This document shows positions 28,391-37,940 of a DNA stretch of 64,000 bases, piece by piece. The notes under the pieces are model-generated. The model saw only the letters and a program-made list of their open reading frames with translations. It had not been told where the DNA came from and made no database searches. Both the position numbers and the translations under genes were made by a program. How positions within the stretch are numbered: position 1 is the first letter of the stretch; every line of letters starts with the position of its first letter. Source of the stretch: Cellulomonas fimi (GTDB taxonomy: Bacteria; Actinomycetota; Actinomycetes; Actinomycetales; Cellulomonadaceae); assembly GCF_028583725.1 (NCBI RefSeq), contig NZ_CP110680.1, positions 2,728,001-2,792,000 of the forward strand. Direction: 5' to 3'.

Positions 28391-29498
28391 GCACCGCGTC
28401 GAGCGACAGCGCGTCGGGCGCCGTGCCGTCGTGCTCGCCGAGCACGCGCTCGACCGTGGACACGATGTCGAGGAACCCGATCCGGCCCGCCAGGAACGCC
28501 GCGACGCACTCCTCGTTGGCCGCGTTGTAGACCGCCGGGTGGGTGGCGGACGTCGCGACCGCCTCCCGTGCGAGCCGCACGGCGCCGAAGACCTCCTCGT
28601 CGAGCGGTTCGAACGTCCACGCCGTCGCGCTCGTCCAGTCGCACGGCGGGGCGACGAGCGGCACCCGGTCCGGCCACGACAGACCCAGCGCGATCGGCAG
28701 GCGCATGTCCGGCGGCGATGCCTGCGCGATCGTCGAGCCGTCGACGAACTCGACCATCGAGTGCACGACCGACTGCGGGTGCACGACGACCGTGATGTCG
28801 TCGACCGGCACGCCGAACAGCAGGTGCGCCTCGATGAGCTCGAGCCCCTTGTTCATGAGCGTCGCCGAGTTGACCGTGACGACCGGTCCCATCGACCACG
28901 TCGGGTGCGCGAGCGCCTGCGCCGCCGTCACGGTCTTCACGTCGTCGAGCGACCAGCCACGGAACGGCCCGCCCGACGCCGTCAGGACGATCCGCCGCAC
29001 CTCGTCGCGCGCCCCGCCGCGCAGCGCCTGCGCGATCGCCGAGTGCTCCGAGTCGACCGGGACGATCTGGTCCGGTCGCACGCGCGCCGCGTGCACGAGC
29101 GCGCCGCCGACGACGAGCGACTCCTTGTTCGCGAGCGCGAGCGTGCTGCCCGCCCGCAGCGCCGCGAGGGTCGGCCCCAGACCCACCGAACCGGTGATCC
29201 CGTTGAGGACGACGTCCGCCCCGCGGCCCGCCAGGTCCGTCGACGCCTCGGGGCCCGCGACGACCTCCACATCCGTGCCGTCGAGGGCGGCCCGCAGCGG
29301 CTCACCCGCAGCGGGGTCGGCCACCGCGACCGCCTCCACGCGCAGGTCACGAGCCTGCTGCGCGACGGCGTCGACGTCGCGACCGCCCGCGCTCAGCCCG
29401 ACGACGCGGAACCGGCCCGGGTTGCGACGGACCACGTCGATCGCCTGGGTGCCGATGGACCCCGTGGAGCCGAGGATGACGACGCTGCGCTCACTCAC
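28335..29498 (-). CDS. dxr: 1-deoxy-D-xylulose 5-phosphate reductoisomerase
   Basis: First committed step of the MEP pathway (DXP to MEP, NADPH-dependent; target of fosmidomycin). The 387 residues contain the NADPH motif [22 protein letters not shown], the metal ligands in [10 protein letters not shown] and [11 protein letters not shown], and the flexible-loop region HPTWSMGP. The GTG at 29498 follows GGAGGATGG. The 3' end overlaps the convergent FAD oxidoreductase by 56 bp, so the two coding sequences share DNA there. Confidence 0.96.
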   Translation of the reverse strand: MSERSVVILGSTGSIGTQAIDVVRRNPGRFRVVGLSAGGRDVDAVAQQARDLRVEAVAVADPAAGEPLRAALDGTDVEVVAGPEASTDLAGRGADVVLNGITGSVGLGPTLAALRAGSTLALANKESLVVGGALVHAARVRPDQIVPVDSEHSAIAQALRGGARDEVRRIVLTASGGPFRGWSLDDVKTVTAAQALAHPTWSMGPVVTVNSATLMNKGLELIEAHLLFGVPVDDITVVVHPQSVVHSMVEFVDGSTIAQASPPDMRLPIALGLSWPDRVPLVAPPCDWTSATAWTFEPLDEEVFGAVRLAREAVATSATHPAVYNAANEECVAAFLAGRIGFLDIVSTVERVLGEHDGTAPDALSLDAVLSAERWARTRAHEVLAQR

Positions 29499-29576
29499 GC
29501 GCCCATCCTCCCGGACGCGCGGACCGTGCGGTGACAGCCGCCCGGACGGCCCGCCCCGCGGCCGCACGACCCGACG

Positions 29577-30131
29577 TCACTCGACGCCGAGCAGCACCTC
29601 GACCGCGCGCGCCAGGAACGCGTCCACCGTGGGCTCCGCGTACGCGTTGCGGCCGCGCCGGCTGCGGAACGTCGCCGAGCGGACCTCGGCGGCCGACAGC
29701 GGCGTGCCCTTGTCGAAGTACGCGACCAGGCGGTGGCACAACGCGTCGACGTCCGCGGGCTCGTAGCCCTGCTGCCGGCCCTCCGGTGGGGCGAAGCGGT
29801 CGCCGTCCGGACGTGACAGGCGCCCGTAGAGCGTGCGCGCCTGCTCGCTCAGCTTGGCCATCCACGCGTCCTGACCGTTGCGCTGGACGAACTCCGCACG
29901 CTGCCGCGCGACGAACGCCTGCTCCAGCCGGTCGAGCGCCGCGTCGACCGCCGCGGTCACGTAACCGCCGCGGACCATGTCGAACGCGACGCCCCGCACG
30001 TCCTTGCTCGACAGGCCCGACGACGGGCCGGCCTCGTACACCTGCCGCGCGTGCGTGAAGAAGTCGTCGACCTCGTCCGGGTCGTACCCCTGCTTCAGGC
30101 CGGAGACGGTCCGGAACATGCCGTCGCTCAC
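29577..30131 (-). CDS. DivIVA-domain repeat protein
   Basis: A 184-residue protein with two copies of a short DivIVA-type motif: FRTVSGLKQGYDPDEVDDFF near the N-terminus and RQQGYEPADVDALCHRLV near residue 120. Each is followed by a segment beginning SSKDVRGVAF or SAAEVRSATF and then RRGRNAYAEPTVDAFLARA or its analogue. This two-domain DivI1A arrangement is known in actinobacteria and is thought to be linked to cell-wall growth or division sites; the function is not established. The GTG directly follows the rlmN stop (TGAGTG), so the pair is co-translated. Confidence 0.85.
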   Translation of the reverse strand: MSDGMFRTVSGLKQGYDPDEVDDFFTHARQVYEAGPSSGLSSKDVRGVAFDMVRGGYVTAAVDAALDRLEQAFVARQRAEFVQRNGQDAWMAKLSEQARTLYGRLSRPDGDRFAPPEGRQQGYEPADVDALCHRLVAYFDKGTPLSAAEVRSATFRSRRGRNAYAEPTVDAFLARAVEVLLGVE

Positions 30132-31256
30132 TCAGTCCTCCTCCGCGGCGAGCTGTCCGCACGCCCCGTCGATCTCGCTGCCGCGCGTGTCCCGGATGGT
30201 GGTCGGGATCCCGTGCGCTCGCAAGCGTGCCACGAACTCGCGCTCCACCTCGGGATCGCTCGCCGTCCACCGCGAGTTCGGCACCGGGTTGAGCGGGATC
30301 GGGTTGCAGTGCACCCAGCCCTTGCCGCGCGCCGCGAGCTTCTCGCCGAGCAGGTCGGCCCGCCACGCGTGGTCGTTCACGTCGCGGATGAGGGCGTACT
30401 CGATCGAGACGCGGCGGCCCGTCTTCTCGAAGTAGCGGTGCGCCGAGTCGATCGCCTCGTCGACGCTCCACCGCGTGTTGACCGGCACGAGCTCGCTGCG
30501 CAGCTCGTCGTCCGGCGCGTGGAGCGACAGCGCGAGCGTGACCGGGATGCCCTCGTTCGCCAGCCGGTCCATCGCCGGCACCATGCCCACGGTCGACACC
30601 GTGACGTTGCGGGCCGACATGCCCAGGCCGTCGGGCGTGGGGGCGACCAGGCGACGGACCGTCTCCATGACGGCCTTGTAGTTGGCGAGCGGCTCGCCCA
30701 TGCCCATGAACACGACGTTGGTCAGGCGCGTCGGCCCGCCGGGCACCTCACCGTCGGCGAGCGACCGCGCGGCCGCGCGCACCTGCTCGACGATCTCCGC
30801 CGTCGACAGGTTCCGCGTCAGGCCCATCTGGCCCGTGGCGCAGAACGCGCACGCGAGCCCGCAGCCCGCCTGGCTCGAGATGCACAGGGTCGTGCGGTTC
30901 GCGTACCGCATGAGCACCGACTCGACCTTGGCGCCGTCGAACAGGTGCCACAGCGTCTTGACGGTCGTGCCCTGGTCCGCGGTCATCGTGCGGTGCGCCG
31001 TGAGCAGCGTCGGGAACAGACCCTCGACGAGCTTGTCGCGCGTCGCCTTCGGCAGGTCCGTCATCTGCGCCGGGTCGTTGGTCAGGTGCGTGAAGTAGTG
31101 CGTCGCGAGCTGCTTGGCGCGGAACGGCTTCTCCCCCAGCTCCGTCACGGCCTCGACCCGCTGCTCGGGCGTGAGGTCGACGAAGTGCTTGGGCGGCTTG
31201 CCCCGCGGTCCGCGGGTCGGCGAGGACAGGTCGAGGCGCACGGGTGTACCGGTCAT
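30132..31256 (-). CDS. rlmN: 23S rRNA (adenine(2503)-C(2))-methyltransferase
   Basis: Radical-SAM enzyme methylating A2503 in the peptidyl-transferase centre and A37 of some tRNAs. The 374 residues have the cluster-binding CxxxCxxC motif in [39 protein letters not shown] and the catalytic cysteine in GACGQL at the C-terminus. The ATG at 31256 (MTGTPVRL) is preferred to the GTG three codons earlier because GGGGG lies 8 nt upstream. It is followed by the coupled DivIVA-domain gene. Confidence 0.96.
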   Translation of the reverse strand: MTGTPVRLDLSSPTRGPRGKPPKHFVDLTPEQRVEAVTELGEKPFRAKQLATHYFTHLTNDPAQMTDLPKATRDKLVEGLFPTLLTAHRTMTADQGTTVKTLWHLFDGAKVESVLMRYANRTTLCISSQAGCGLACAFCATGQMGLTRNLSTAEIVEQVRAAARSLADGEVPGGPTRLTNVVFMGMGEPLANYKAVMETVRRLVAPTPDGLGMSARNVTVSTVGMVPAMDRLANEGIPVTLALSLHAPDDELRSELVPVNTRWSVDEAIDSAHRYFEKTGRRVSIEYALIRDVNDHAWRADLLGEKLAARGKGWVHCNPIPLNPVPNSRWTASDPEVEREFVARLRAHGIPTTIRDTRGSEIDGACGQLAAEED

Positions 31257-31335
31257 GCGGGGCACCCCCTTCTGGGTGTCGGTGGGACGTGCGGTGCGGC
31301 TCGCGGCCGCCGGCCGCGGACGCGTGGCGTGCCGG

Positions 31336-32184
31336 TCAGCCGGCGGGCTGCAGCACCGCGAGGATGACGTAGGCGGCGGGCGCCGTGAGGAGCAACGAGT
31401 CGAGCCGGTCGAGGATCCCGCCGTGGCCCGGGATCAGCCGGCCCATGTCCTTGAGCTCGAGGTCGCGCTTCAGCATCGACTCGGCGAGGTCCCCCAGCGT
31501 GGCCGTCACGACGGTCGCGAGACCCATGACGACGCCGACGAGCGGCTCCCCGCCGAACGCGGCCTGCACACCGACCACGCCCACGACGCTCGCGAGCACG
31601 ACCGACCCCAGCAGGCCTTCCCACGTCTTGTTCGGGCTCACCGACGGCGCGAGCGGGTGCCGCCCCAGCAGCACCCCGACCGCGTACCCGCCGGTGTCGC
31701 TCGCGACCACCAGGAGGATGAACAGCATGACCCGCCACGGCCCGTCGGGCTCCGCGAGCAGCAGCATCGCGAAGCCCGCGAGGAACGGCAGGTAGGCCGC
31801 GGCGAACGCGCCCGCGGTCGCGTCGCGCAGCGCCGCCTCGCCGCTGCCGTCGAGCACACGCCAGACGACGACGCCCCCCACGGTCAGCATGAACGCGACG
31901 AACAGCGCCTCCGGGCCCGCCAGGTACGCCGACACGAGCGTGCCGACCGCGCCGACGAGCAACGGCAGCAGCGGCAGGTGGATGTTGCGCCGCGCGAACG
32001 CCTGCGCGAGCTCCCACAGGGCCGCGCACACCGCGACGATCGCGACGACGCCGAAGACCTCCTTGCGGATGAACAGCGACGCGACGACGCCGACGAGCAG
32101 CGTGACACCGACCACGACCGCGACCGGGAGGTCACGTCCCGGGCGGAGGGTCTTCGGCGCGGCGATGGTGCTGTTCTCCGTCAT
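31336..32184 (-). CDS. cdsA: Phosphatidate cytidylyltransferase
   Basis: Makes CDP-diacylglycerol, precursor of all phospholipids, in the membrane. The 282-residue protein has about eight TM helices starting with [18 protein letters not shown]. The family signature is intact: [29 protein letters not shown], with the essential aspartates. SPNKTWEG precedes it. The ATG overlaps the frr stop codon (ATGA), so both are translated from the same mRNA. Confidence 0.95.
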   Translation of the reverse strand: MTENSTIAAPKTLRPGRDLPVAVVVGVTLLVGVVASLFIRKEVFGVVAIVAVCAALWELAQAFARRNIHLPLLPLLVGAVGTLVSAYLAGPEALFVAFMLTVGGVVVWRVLDGSGEAALRDATAGAFAAAYLPFLAGFAMLLLAEPDGPWRVMLFILLVVASDTGGYAVGVLLGRHPLAPSVSPNKTWEGLLGSVVLASVVGVVGVQAAFGGEPLVGVVMGLATVVTATLGDLAESMLKRDLELKDMGRLIPGHGGILDRLDSLLLTAPAAYVILAVLQPAG

Positions 32185-32741
32185 CAGACCTCGAGCAGCT
32201 CGCTCTCCTTGGAGGCGAGCAGGTGGTCGATCGTCTCCACGTGCTTCTTGGTCAGCGCCTCGAGCTCCTTCTCGGCGCGCACGACCTCGTCCTCGCCCGC
32301 CTCGCCGTCCTTGACGATGCGGTCGAGCTCCTCCTTGGCCTTGCGTCGCACGGAGCGCACCGACACGCGGGCGTCCTCCGCCTTCGACTTCGCGAGCTTG
32401 ACGAAGTCCTTGCGGCGCTCCTCCGTCAGCGCGGGCAGCACGACGCGGATGACGTTGCCGTCGTTGGTCGGGTTCACGCCGAGGTCGGAGTCGCGCAGCG
32501 CCTTCTCGATCGCCGTCGTCGACGACTTGTCGAACGGCGACACCAGGATCGTGCGCGCCTCGGTCACGTTGAACGACGCGAGCTGCTGCAGGGGCGTCGG
32601 GCTGCCGTAGTAGTCGACGAACACCTTGGAGAACATCGCCGCGTTGGCCCGGCCGGTACGGATGGTCGCGAAGTCGTCCTTGGCGACCTCGACCGCCTTG
32701 TCCATCTTCTCCTCGGCCTCGAGGAGGGTCTCGTCGATCAC
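32184..32741 (-). CDS. frr: Ribosome-recycling factor
   Basis: Splits post-termination ribosomes together with EF-G. The 185-residue protein has the usual two domains: a three-helix bundle and a small beta/alpha domain ([19 protein letters not shown]). Other signatures are [33 protein letters not shown] and [16 protein letters not shown]. The start is a GTG ([13 protein letters not shown]). It is coupled to cdsA by ATGA and follows pyrH after 54 bp. Confidence 0.97.
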   Translation of the reverse strand: MIDETLLEAEEKMDKAVEVAKDDFATIRTGRANAAMFSKVFVDYYGSPTPLQQLASFNVTEARTILVSPFDKSSTTAIEKALRDSDLGVNPTNDGNVIRVVLPALTEERRKDFVKLAKSKAEDARVSVRSVRRKAKEELDRIVKDGEAGEDEVVRAEKELEALTKKHVETIDHLLASKESELLEV

Positions 32742-32795
32742 CGCTGCTCCTTCGTGCTGCTGTCGTCTCGGGGTCTGGCGTGCGGGCGTGGTGCG

Positions 32796-33539
32796 TCAGC
32801 TCGCCGTGACCAGCGTGCCGATCTTCTCACCCTGCAGGGCCCGGGTGACGTTGCCCCGCTCCTCGAGCCCGAAGACGCGCATCACCACGTCGTTGTCGCG
32901 GCACAGGCTGAGCGCGGTCGCGTCCATGACGCCCAGGTCGCCGACGAGCGCGTCGGTGTAGGTCAGGTGGTCGAGCTTGACCGCGTCGGGGTCCTTGCGG
33001 GGATCCGCGGTGTAGACGCCGTCGACGCCGTTCTTGCCCATGAGCACCTCCTGGCAGTGCGTCTCCAGGGCGCGCTGCACGCTCACGGTGTCGGTCGAGA
33101 AGTACGGCATGCCCGCGCCCGCGCCGAAGATCACGACGCGGCCCTTCTCCAGGTGCCGGATCGCCCGCAGCGGGATGTAGGGCTCGGCGACCTGGCCCAT
33201 CGCGATCGCCGTCTGCACGCGCGTGCTCACGCCCGCCTGCTCCAGGAAGTCCTGCAGCGCGAGGCAGTTCATGACCGTCCCGAGCATGCCCATGTAGTCG
33301 GCACGTGCCCGGTCGATGCCGCGCTGCGAGAGCTCCGCACCACGGAAGAAGTTGCCGCCGCCCACGACGATCGCGACCTGCACGCCCGACCGCACCGCGA
33401 CCGCGATCTCCGCCGCGACCCGCTGCACCACGTCCGCCGCGAGGCCGACGTCACCGCCGCCGAACGTCTCGCCCGAGAGCTTGAGGAGCACGCGCCGGGC
33501 AGGGGCGGCCGAGCCGGTCGCGGTCGGGTCCTGGGTCAC
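32796..33539 (-). CDS. pyrH: UMP kinase
   Basis: Phosphorylates UMP to UDP, feeding pyrimidine nucleotide supply; a hexamer of the amino-acid-kinase fold. The 247 residues contain [24 protein letters not shown], the UMP-site motif [11 protein letters not shown], and [14 protein letters not shown]. The GTG at 33539 follows GGAGG; the upstream open frame to 33680 overlaps the terminator and is not coding. It is in the conserved order rpsB-tsf-pyrH-frr. Confidence 0.96.
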   Translation of the reverse strand: MTQDPTATGSAAPARRVLLKLSGETFGGGDVGLAADVVQRVAAEIAVAVRSGVQVAIVVGGGNFFRGAELSQRGIDRARADYMGMLGTVMNCLALQDFLEQAGVSTRVQTAIAMGQVAEPYIPLRAIRHLEKGRVVIFGAGAGMPYFSTDTVSVQRALETHCQEVLMGKNGVDGVYTADPRKDPDAVKLDHLTYTDALVGDLGVMDATALSLCRDNDVVMRVFGLEERGNVTRALQGEKIGTLVTAS

Positions 33540-33646
33540 TGCGCCTCCATCGAGGGTGGGGTGGTGCGGGCGGTGCGGGGTGCGGGCCGGGTCGCGTCGG
33601 TCCGCGTGAGCACGCTCCGCGCGGCCGAGCGGCCCGGACCCGGTGC

Positions 33647-33684
33647 GACGGTGGCCCCGACCCTTGCGGGCCGGGGCCACCGTC
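33647..33684 (-). terminator. tsf terminator hairpin
   Basis: A perfect 13-bp stem (GACGGTGGCCCCG 33647-33659 with 33672-33684) begins 12 bp after the tsf stop codon. It separates the rpsB-tsf unit from pyrH-frr-cdsA. Confidence 0.75.
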
Positions 33685-33696
33685 GATCACATGGGG

Positions 33697-34542
33697 TCAG
33701 GCTCCCACGCGGTAGCGCACGAAGCCGGTCAGCGTGCCGCCGGCCTCGGTGAGGACCTGGCCGACCGACTTCTTCGGGTCCTTCGCGAACGCCTGGTCGA
33801 GCAGGACGTTCTCCTTGAAGAACCCGTTGAGGCGGCCCTCGACGATCTTCGGCAGCGCGGCCTCGGGCTTGCCCTCGGTGCGGGCCGTCTCCTCGGCGAT
33901 GCGGCGCTCGTTCTCGACCGTCTCCGCCGGGACCTCGTCGCGCGTCAGGTACGACGGCGAGAAGGCGGCGATGTGGGTCGCGATGTCGCGCGCGACGTCG
34001 GCGCCGGCCTTGTCCGTCGCCACGAGGACGCCGACCTGCGGGGGCAGGTCCTTGTTGACCTTGTGCAGGTAGACCTCGACGTGCTCGCCGGCCACGCGGG
34101 CCAGACGGCGCACGACGACGCGCTCACCGAGCGTCGCCGCCGTCTCGTCGACGATCGACTGGACGCTCGTGCCGTCGACCTCGGTCGCGAGCAGCGCGTC
34201 CGCGTCGCGGGCCGACGAGTCGACCGCGGCCGCGAGGACGCGCTCCGCGAGGTTGACGAAGTTCGGGCTCTTCGCCACGAAGTCCGTCTCCGAGTTGACC
34301 TCGACGAGCACGCCCGTCTGGCCCTCGCCGTCCGCCGTCGGGCCGACGTGCGCCGCGACGAGACCGTCGGAGGCCGAGCGGCCCTCGCGCTTGCCGACGC
34401 CCTTGAGGCCCTTCACGCGGATGATCTCGAGCGCCTTGTCGGCGTCGCCCTCCGCCTCCTCGAGCGCCTTCTTGACGTCGAGCATGCCCGCGCCGGTCTT
34501 CTCGCGCAGCGCCTTGATGTCAGCGAGCGAGTAGTTCGCCAT
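33697..34542 (-). CDS. tsf: Elongation factor Ts
   Basis: Nucleotide exchange factor that recycles EF-Tu. The 281 residues include the N-terminal UBA-like domain (DIKALREKTGAGMLDVKKALEEAEGD), the exchange motif TDFVAKSPNFVNLAERV after LVEVNSETDFV, and the dimerisation core. The ATG follows a short gap after rpsB (43 bp), with which it forms the standard rpsB-tsf unit. A strong terminator follows. Confidence 0.97.
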   Translation of the reverse strand: MANYSLADIKALREKTGAGMLDVKKALEEAEGDADKALEIIRVKGLKGVGKREGRSASDGLVAAHVGPTADGEGQTGVLVEVNSETDFVAKSPNFVNLAERVLAAAVDSSARDADALLATEVDGTSVQSIVDETAATLGERVVVRRLARVAGEHVEVYLHKVNKDLPPQVGVLVATDKAGADVARDIATHIAAFSPSYLTRDEVPAETVENERRIAEETARTEGKPEAALPKIVEGRLNGFFKENVLLDQAFAKDPKKSVGQVLTEAGGTLTGFVRYRVGA

Positions 34543-34585
34543 CAGTGTTCCGTTCTGGTCGAAGGGGTGTGCAGGAGGACGCGCG

Positions 34586-35596
34586 TCAGTTGGACGCGGC
34601 GTCGCCCTCGGCCGGGGCGGCCTCGTCGCCGGCGGCGGCCGGGCTGGCCTCGTCGCCCTCGGCGGGCGCGGCCGCAGCGGCCTCGACGGTCTCCGCAGCC
34701 TCGGCGACCGCGGCGGCCTCCTCGGCCGGGGCGTCCGCCGTCACGACGTCGGCAGCGGTCGGGGCGTCGGCCTGCACGGCGGCCGGGGCAGCGGCGGACG
34801 AGCCCGACTGCAGGTCGGCCTCGGCACCCGCGAGCAGCTCGCGCTCCCACTCGGCGAGCGGCTCAGCGTCGGCCTCGGCACCCTCCGCGGCGGCGGTGCG
34901 GCCCGAGTGGCGCTTGAGCAGACCGTCGGCGGCGGCGTCCGCGATCACGCGGGTCAGCAGCTGGACCGCGCGGATCGCGTCGTCGTTGCCCGGGATCGGG
35001 TAGTCGACGACGTCCGGGTCGCAGTTCGTGTCGAGGATCGCGACGACCGGGATGCCGAGCTTGCGCGCCTCGTCGACCGCGAGGTGCTCCTTGTTCGTGT
35101 CGACGATCCACACGGCCGAGGGGACCTTGGCCATGTCACGGATGCCGCCGAGGGTCTTGCTGAGCTTGTCCTTCTCGCGACGCAGGACGAGCAGCTCCTT
35201 CTTCGTCAGGCCCGAGGCCGCGACGTCGTCGAAGTCGATCTGCTCGAGCTCCTTGAGGCGCTGGAGGCGCTTGTGGACCGTCGAGAAGTTGGTGAGCATG
35301 CCACCCAGCCAGCGCTGGTTGACGTACGGCATGCCGACGCGCGCGGCCTGCTCGGCGACGGGCTCCTGCGCCTGCTTCTTGGTGCCGACGAACAGGATCG
35401 AGCCACCGTGCGCGACGGTCTGGCTGACGAAGTCGTACGCGCGGTCGATGTAGGACAGCGACTGCTGCAGGTCGACGATGTAGATGCCGTTGCGCTCGGT
35501 GAAGATGAAGCGCTTCATCTTGGGGTTCCAGCGGCGGGTCTGGTGCCCGAAGTGGACACCGCTCTCGAGCAGCTGGCGCATGGTCACGACGGCCAT
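34586..35596 (-). CDS. rpsB: 30S ribosomal protein S2 with long acidic C-terminal tail
   Basis: Needed for S1 binding and late 30S assembly. The first ~235 residues are canonical S2: [74 protein letters not shown]. They are followed by about 100 residues that are almost entirely Ala, Glu, Asp and Pro. Total length is 336, against about 255 in E. coli; tails like this are frequent in actinobacterial S2. The ATG at 35596 follows GGAAGGA. A 22-bp palindrome lies directly upstream of that site. Confidence 0.97.
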   Translation of the reverse strand: MAVVTMRQLLESGVHFGHQTRRWNPKMKRFIFTERNGIYIVDLQQSLSYIDRAYDFVSQTVAHGGSILFVGTKKQAQEPVAEQAARVGMPYVNQRWLGGMLTNFSTVHKRLQRLKELEQIDFDDVAASGLTKKELLVLRREKDKLSKTLGGIRDMAKVPSAVWIVDTNKEHLAVDEARKLGIPVVAILDTNCDPDVVDYPIPGNDDAIRAVQLLTRVIADAAADGLLKRHSGRTAAAEGAEADAEPLAEWERELLAGAEADLQSGSSAAAPAAVQADAPTAADVVTADAPAEEAAAVAEAAETVEAAAAAPAEGDEASPAAAGDEAAPAEGDAASN

Positions 35597-35610
35597 GGCA
35601 CGTCCTTCCG

Positions 35611-35632
35611 GCGCGCACCGGCCGGTGCGCGC
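35611..35632. promoter_or_regulatory. Palindrome next to the rpsB ribosome-binding site
   Basis: A perfect 22-bp palindrome, GCGCGCACCGG followed by its complement, ends about 14 nt before the rpsB ATG, just 5' of the Shine-Dalgarno GGAAGG. In RNA it makes an 8-9 bp stem next to the ribosome-binding site, the kind of element used for S2 autoregulation in other bacteria. Confidence 0.5.
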
Positions 35633-35855
35633 GTCTGGGCGGGGCCGCCTCGGCGGGCCCGCGTCTCGGTTGTCGGCCCCGACGGAGGTCGGTGCCCCTG
35701 GCGCCACGTCGGGGGCTGCGCCGCGACCGTCCCCGACGAGCGGAGGTGGTCTGCGGACCGGTGCAGCGCCCGACCCCGGTCGAGGTCCGCGGGGCGGACG
35801 GTCGAGGCGGGTCGGTGGTGCGCGATGTCGACCGGCACGGACCGGTCGCAGGGGA

Positions 35856-35861
35856 AGTCTA
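35856..35861 (-). promoter_or_regulatory. Probable rpsB -10 element
   Basis: Minus-strand TAGACT, a common actinobacterial -10 hexamer, about 260 nt upstream of the rpsB start. It implies a leader of about 250 nt. The -35 region would fall at about 35879-35884, at the edge of the 16-bp tandem repeats; no good -35 hexamer is visible. Confidence 0.45.
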
Positions 35862-35882
35862 GCCGACGCCGGGCCGTGCCCC

Positions 35883-35978
35883 GTCCGGGCACGTCGAGGT
35901 CCGGTCCCGTCGAGGTCCGGTCACGTCGAGGTCCGGGCACGTCGAGGTCCGGGCACGTCCGGGTCCGGGCACGTCGAG
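35883..35978. repeat. 16-bp minisatellite, six units
   Basis: Six head-to-tail copies of GTCCGGGCACGTCGAG (start positions 35883, 35899, 35915, 35931, 35947, 35963) with 0-3 changes each. The array occupies 96 bp of the 471-bp gap between the divergent rpsB and M23 peptidase genes, next to the likely rpsB promoter. Confidence 0.9.
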
Positions 35979-36067
35979 CCGTCCACAGCCCGCGGACCAC
36001 AGCCGTCGCCCACCACGGGGTCCGGCGTCCGCGCGGCCGGGCACCCGACCGGGAACCCTCGGGTCCC

Positions 36068-36709
36068 ATGCCCCCTCTCGCCCTCGCCCTCGTGCCCACC
36101 CCTCGACGTCGGCGGGCCGCACGCGCGTCGGCACCGCGTCGCGACCCCAGCGCCACGCACGCGCTCGCGGCCGTCGCCGCCCTCGCCCTCGTCGTCCCGC
36201 TCTCGGGCGCGGCCCTCGCGGGCGGCCTCGACGCGTCCGACCGCGCTCTCGGCCTCGGTCTCGACCCACGGTCCGGCGCAGGCTCCTGGCCGGCCGCCGA
36301 GACGTACGCCTGGCCGCTCGACCCGCCGGTGGAGGTCACGGCGCGGGTCGAGGCGCCACCCGTCCCGTGGGCCGCCGGGCACCGGGGCGTGGACCTGCGG
36401 GCAGCGCCGGGAACCCCGGTCCGCGCCCCCGCCGCCGGGACCGTCACGTTCGTCGGCGTCGTCGCCGGCCGTGGTGTCGTGACCGTGACCCACGACGACG
36501 GTCTGCGCTCGTCCGTCGAACCCGTCACCGCCACGGTCGCGGTCGGGGTGCGGGTCGCCGCGGGCGGCCAGGTCGGCACGGTCGCGCCGGACGGCGGTCA
36601 CTGCGCGGCGGCGGGGTGCCTGCACTGGGGCGTCCGTCGTGGCGACGTCTACGTCGACCCGACGGGCCTCCTCGACGGGGGACCGATCGTGCTCCTACCT
36701 CCGCCGTGA
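36068..36709 (+). CDS. Exported M23-family peptidase-like protein
   Basis: A 213-residue protein with a basic N-terminus ([16 protein letters not shown]), one hydrophobic signal/anchor segment (ALAAVAALALVVPLSGAALA) and a LytM-type M23 domain. The zinc ligands H and D are in GHRGVDLRA and the third in CLHWGVRRG. The residue before it in the usual HxH pair is cysteine, so one catalytic histidine is replaced. Another histidine (TVTHDDG) is in the expected place. It may be a peptidoglycan hydrolase of altered activity or a regulatory domain. In Streptomyces a similar gene lies between rpsB and whiG, as here. Confidence 0.85.
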   Translation: MPPLALALVPTPRRRRAARASAPRRDPSATHALAAVAALALVVPLSGAALAGGLDASDRALGLGLDPRSGAGSWPAAETYAWPLDPPVEVTARVEAPPVPWAAGHRGVDLRAAPGTPVRAPAAGTVTFVGVVAGRGVVTVTHDDGLRSSVEPVTATVAVGVRVAAGGQVGTVAPDGGHCAAAGCLHWGVRRGDVYVDPTGLLDGGPIVLLPPP

Positions 36710-36716
36710 CGACGAG

Positions 36717-36747
36717 GGGGCGCCCACCTCGGCGAGGTGGACGCCCC
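36717..36747. terminator. Bidirectional terminator between M23 and whiG
   Basis: GGGGCGCCCACCTC (36717-36730) pairs with 36734-36747 around the loop GGC, with one mismatch. It lies between the two convergent genes. Confidence 0.8.
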
Positions 36748-36789
36748 TGGCGCGCGACGAGCCGTGCTCGCCGACGGGGTGGTTCGGGG

Positions 36790-37689
36790 TCAGGCCTGCT
36801 CGGCGTCGACGAGACGCGTGCGCAGGCGCAGCATCGCGGCGGTGTGCATCTGCGAGATGCGCGACTCGGTGACGCCGAGCACGCGCCCGATCTCGGCGAG
36901 CGTCATGCCCTCGTAGTAGTAGAGGACGACGACCATGCGCTCACGCTCCGTGAGCTGCTCGATCGCCCGGGCCAGGAGGAACTTGGTCTCGGCCGCGTCG
37001 AGCGAGCCCGCGGGGTCCTCGCTGCGCTCGTCGCCGAGCGTGTCACCGAGGCTCACGCCCGCCTGGCGGTCCTCGCCGCCGCCGAGCAGCTCGTCGAGCG
37101 CGGCGATGTTGACGGTGGAGAGCTGGGAGAACGTCTGGCGCAGCTCGGAGACGGCGATCTCCAGGTGCGCCGCGACCTCGGCCTCGGTGGGCGCGCGGTG
37201 CAGCTTCGCCTCGAGCTCGGCGTACGCACGGTCCACGGAGCGCGCCTTGGTCCGCACCGAGCGCGGGACCCAGTCCATCGCACGGAGCTCGTCGATGATC
37301 GCGCCGCGGATCCGCGAGGACGCGTACGACTCGAACTTCACCGCACGGCCGGTCTCGTACTTCTCGATCGCGTCGATGAGACCGAACATCCCGTAGGACA
37401 CGAGGTCGGCCTGCTCGACCGAGCTGGGCAGGCGCATGCCGACCCGACCGGCGACGGCGGACACCAGCGGTGCGTAGTGCAGGATCAGCTGCTCGCGGGC
37501 GGCGCGGCTCCCGGTCGCCTTGTAGTCGTCCCACGCGTCGGCGATCTGCGGCTCGACGACCGGGGCCGACGCGACGTCGACGTCCTCGACAGGAGCGGGC
37601 TCGGCGGTGCGGGGGCGCGGGATCACGCCCGCCGGCGCGGTGCCGACGAACCGCAGGCGGGACGGGGCGGCGTCCAGTGCACTCGTCAT
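36790..37689 (-). CDS. whiG: RNA polymerase sigma factor of the FliA/WhiG family
   Basis: A sigma-28-type factor of 299 residues. Region 2 is in [38 protein letters not shown] and [28 protein letters not shown]. Region 3 is around [22 protein letters not shown], and region 4 has [26 protein letters not shown]. In Streptomyces the orthologue (WhiG) controls sporulation; in motile relatives the family (FliA) drives late flagellar genes. Cellulomonas do not sporulate and several are motile, so a motility role is likely, by inference. The ATG at 37689 has CGGAG 8 nt upstream. It overlaps the stop of a possible upstream ORF as ATGA. Confidence 0.92.
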   Translation of the reverse strand: MTSALDAAPSRLRFVGTAPAGVIPRPRTAEPAPVEDVDVASAPVVEPQIADAWDDYKATGSRAAREQLILHYAPLVSAVAGRVGMRLPSSVEQADLVSYGMFGLIDAIEKYETGRAVKFESYASSRIRGAIIDELRAMDWVPRSVRTKARSVDRAYAELEAKLHRAPTEAEVAAHLEIAVSELRQTFSQLSTVNIAALDELLGGGEDRQAGVSLGDTLGDERSEDPAGSLDAAETKFLLARAIEQLTERERMVVVLYYYEGMTLAEIGRVLGVTESRISQMHTAAMLRLRTRLVDAEQA

Positions 37690-37940
37690 CGAGGTACTCC
37701 GTTCGTGCATGCGCGGCCGGGCGCGCGAAGAGGGGCCAGGCACACCGGCTGGACCATGGAGGGGGTGGTCGCGCGCTGCGTGGCCGCCGTGCGCACGGCG
37801 CCGACGACGCCCCGGGTCGTGCGGCCGACACCCGGGCGGGGGCGGCGCGCAGGAATTCCGGTGACATTCATCGGAAATGCCGAGAACGGGTCGACGACGC
37901 GGGGGCTGCGGTGCCCCGCGGTGGCCGTCGTCTCGTTCAT
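37686..37940 (-). CDS. Possible 84-residue leader ORF overlapping whiG
   Basis: An ORF starting at ATG 37940 ([19 protein letters not shown]) after TAGGGG, with its TGA overlapping the whiG ATG as ATGA. Codon third positions are mostly G or C but with more A/T than in neighbouring genes in the first half ([13 protein letters not shown]). No domain is recognised. It could be a real small gene coupled to whiG or simply an untranslated leader. Confidence 0.3.
   Translation of the reverse strand: MNETTATAGHRSPRVVDPFSAFPMNVTGIPARRPRPGVGRTTRGVVGAVRTAATQRATTPSMVQPVCLAPLRAPGRACTNGVPR

Larger units (their letters stand above)
35597..36067. other. Intergenic region between divergent rpsB and M23 genes
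   Basis: A 471-bp gap without a credible gene. It holds the rpsB palindrome, the rpsB -10 candidate, the six-unit minisatellite, and about 90 bp before the M23 gene in which no clear promoter was found. Open frames through it encode only repeats or arginine/glycine-rich shadows. Confidence 0.7.

Noticed and set aside
35883..35978. Tandem 16-bp units considered as a CRISPR array
   Set aside because: There are no unique spacers; the units are directly adjacent, so this is a minisatellite.
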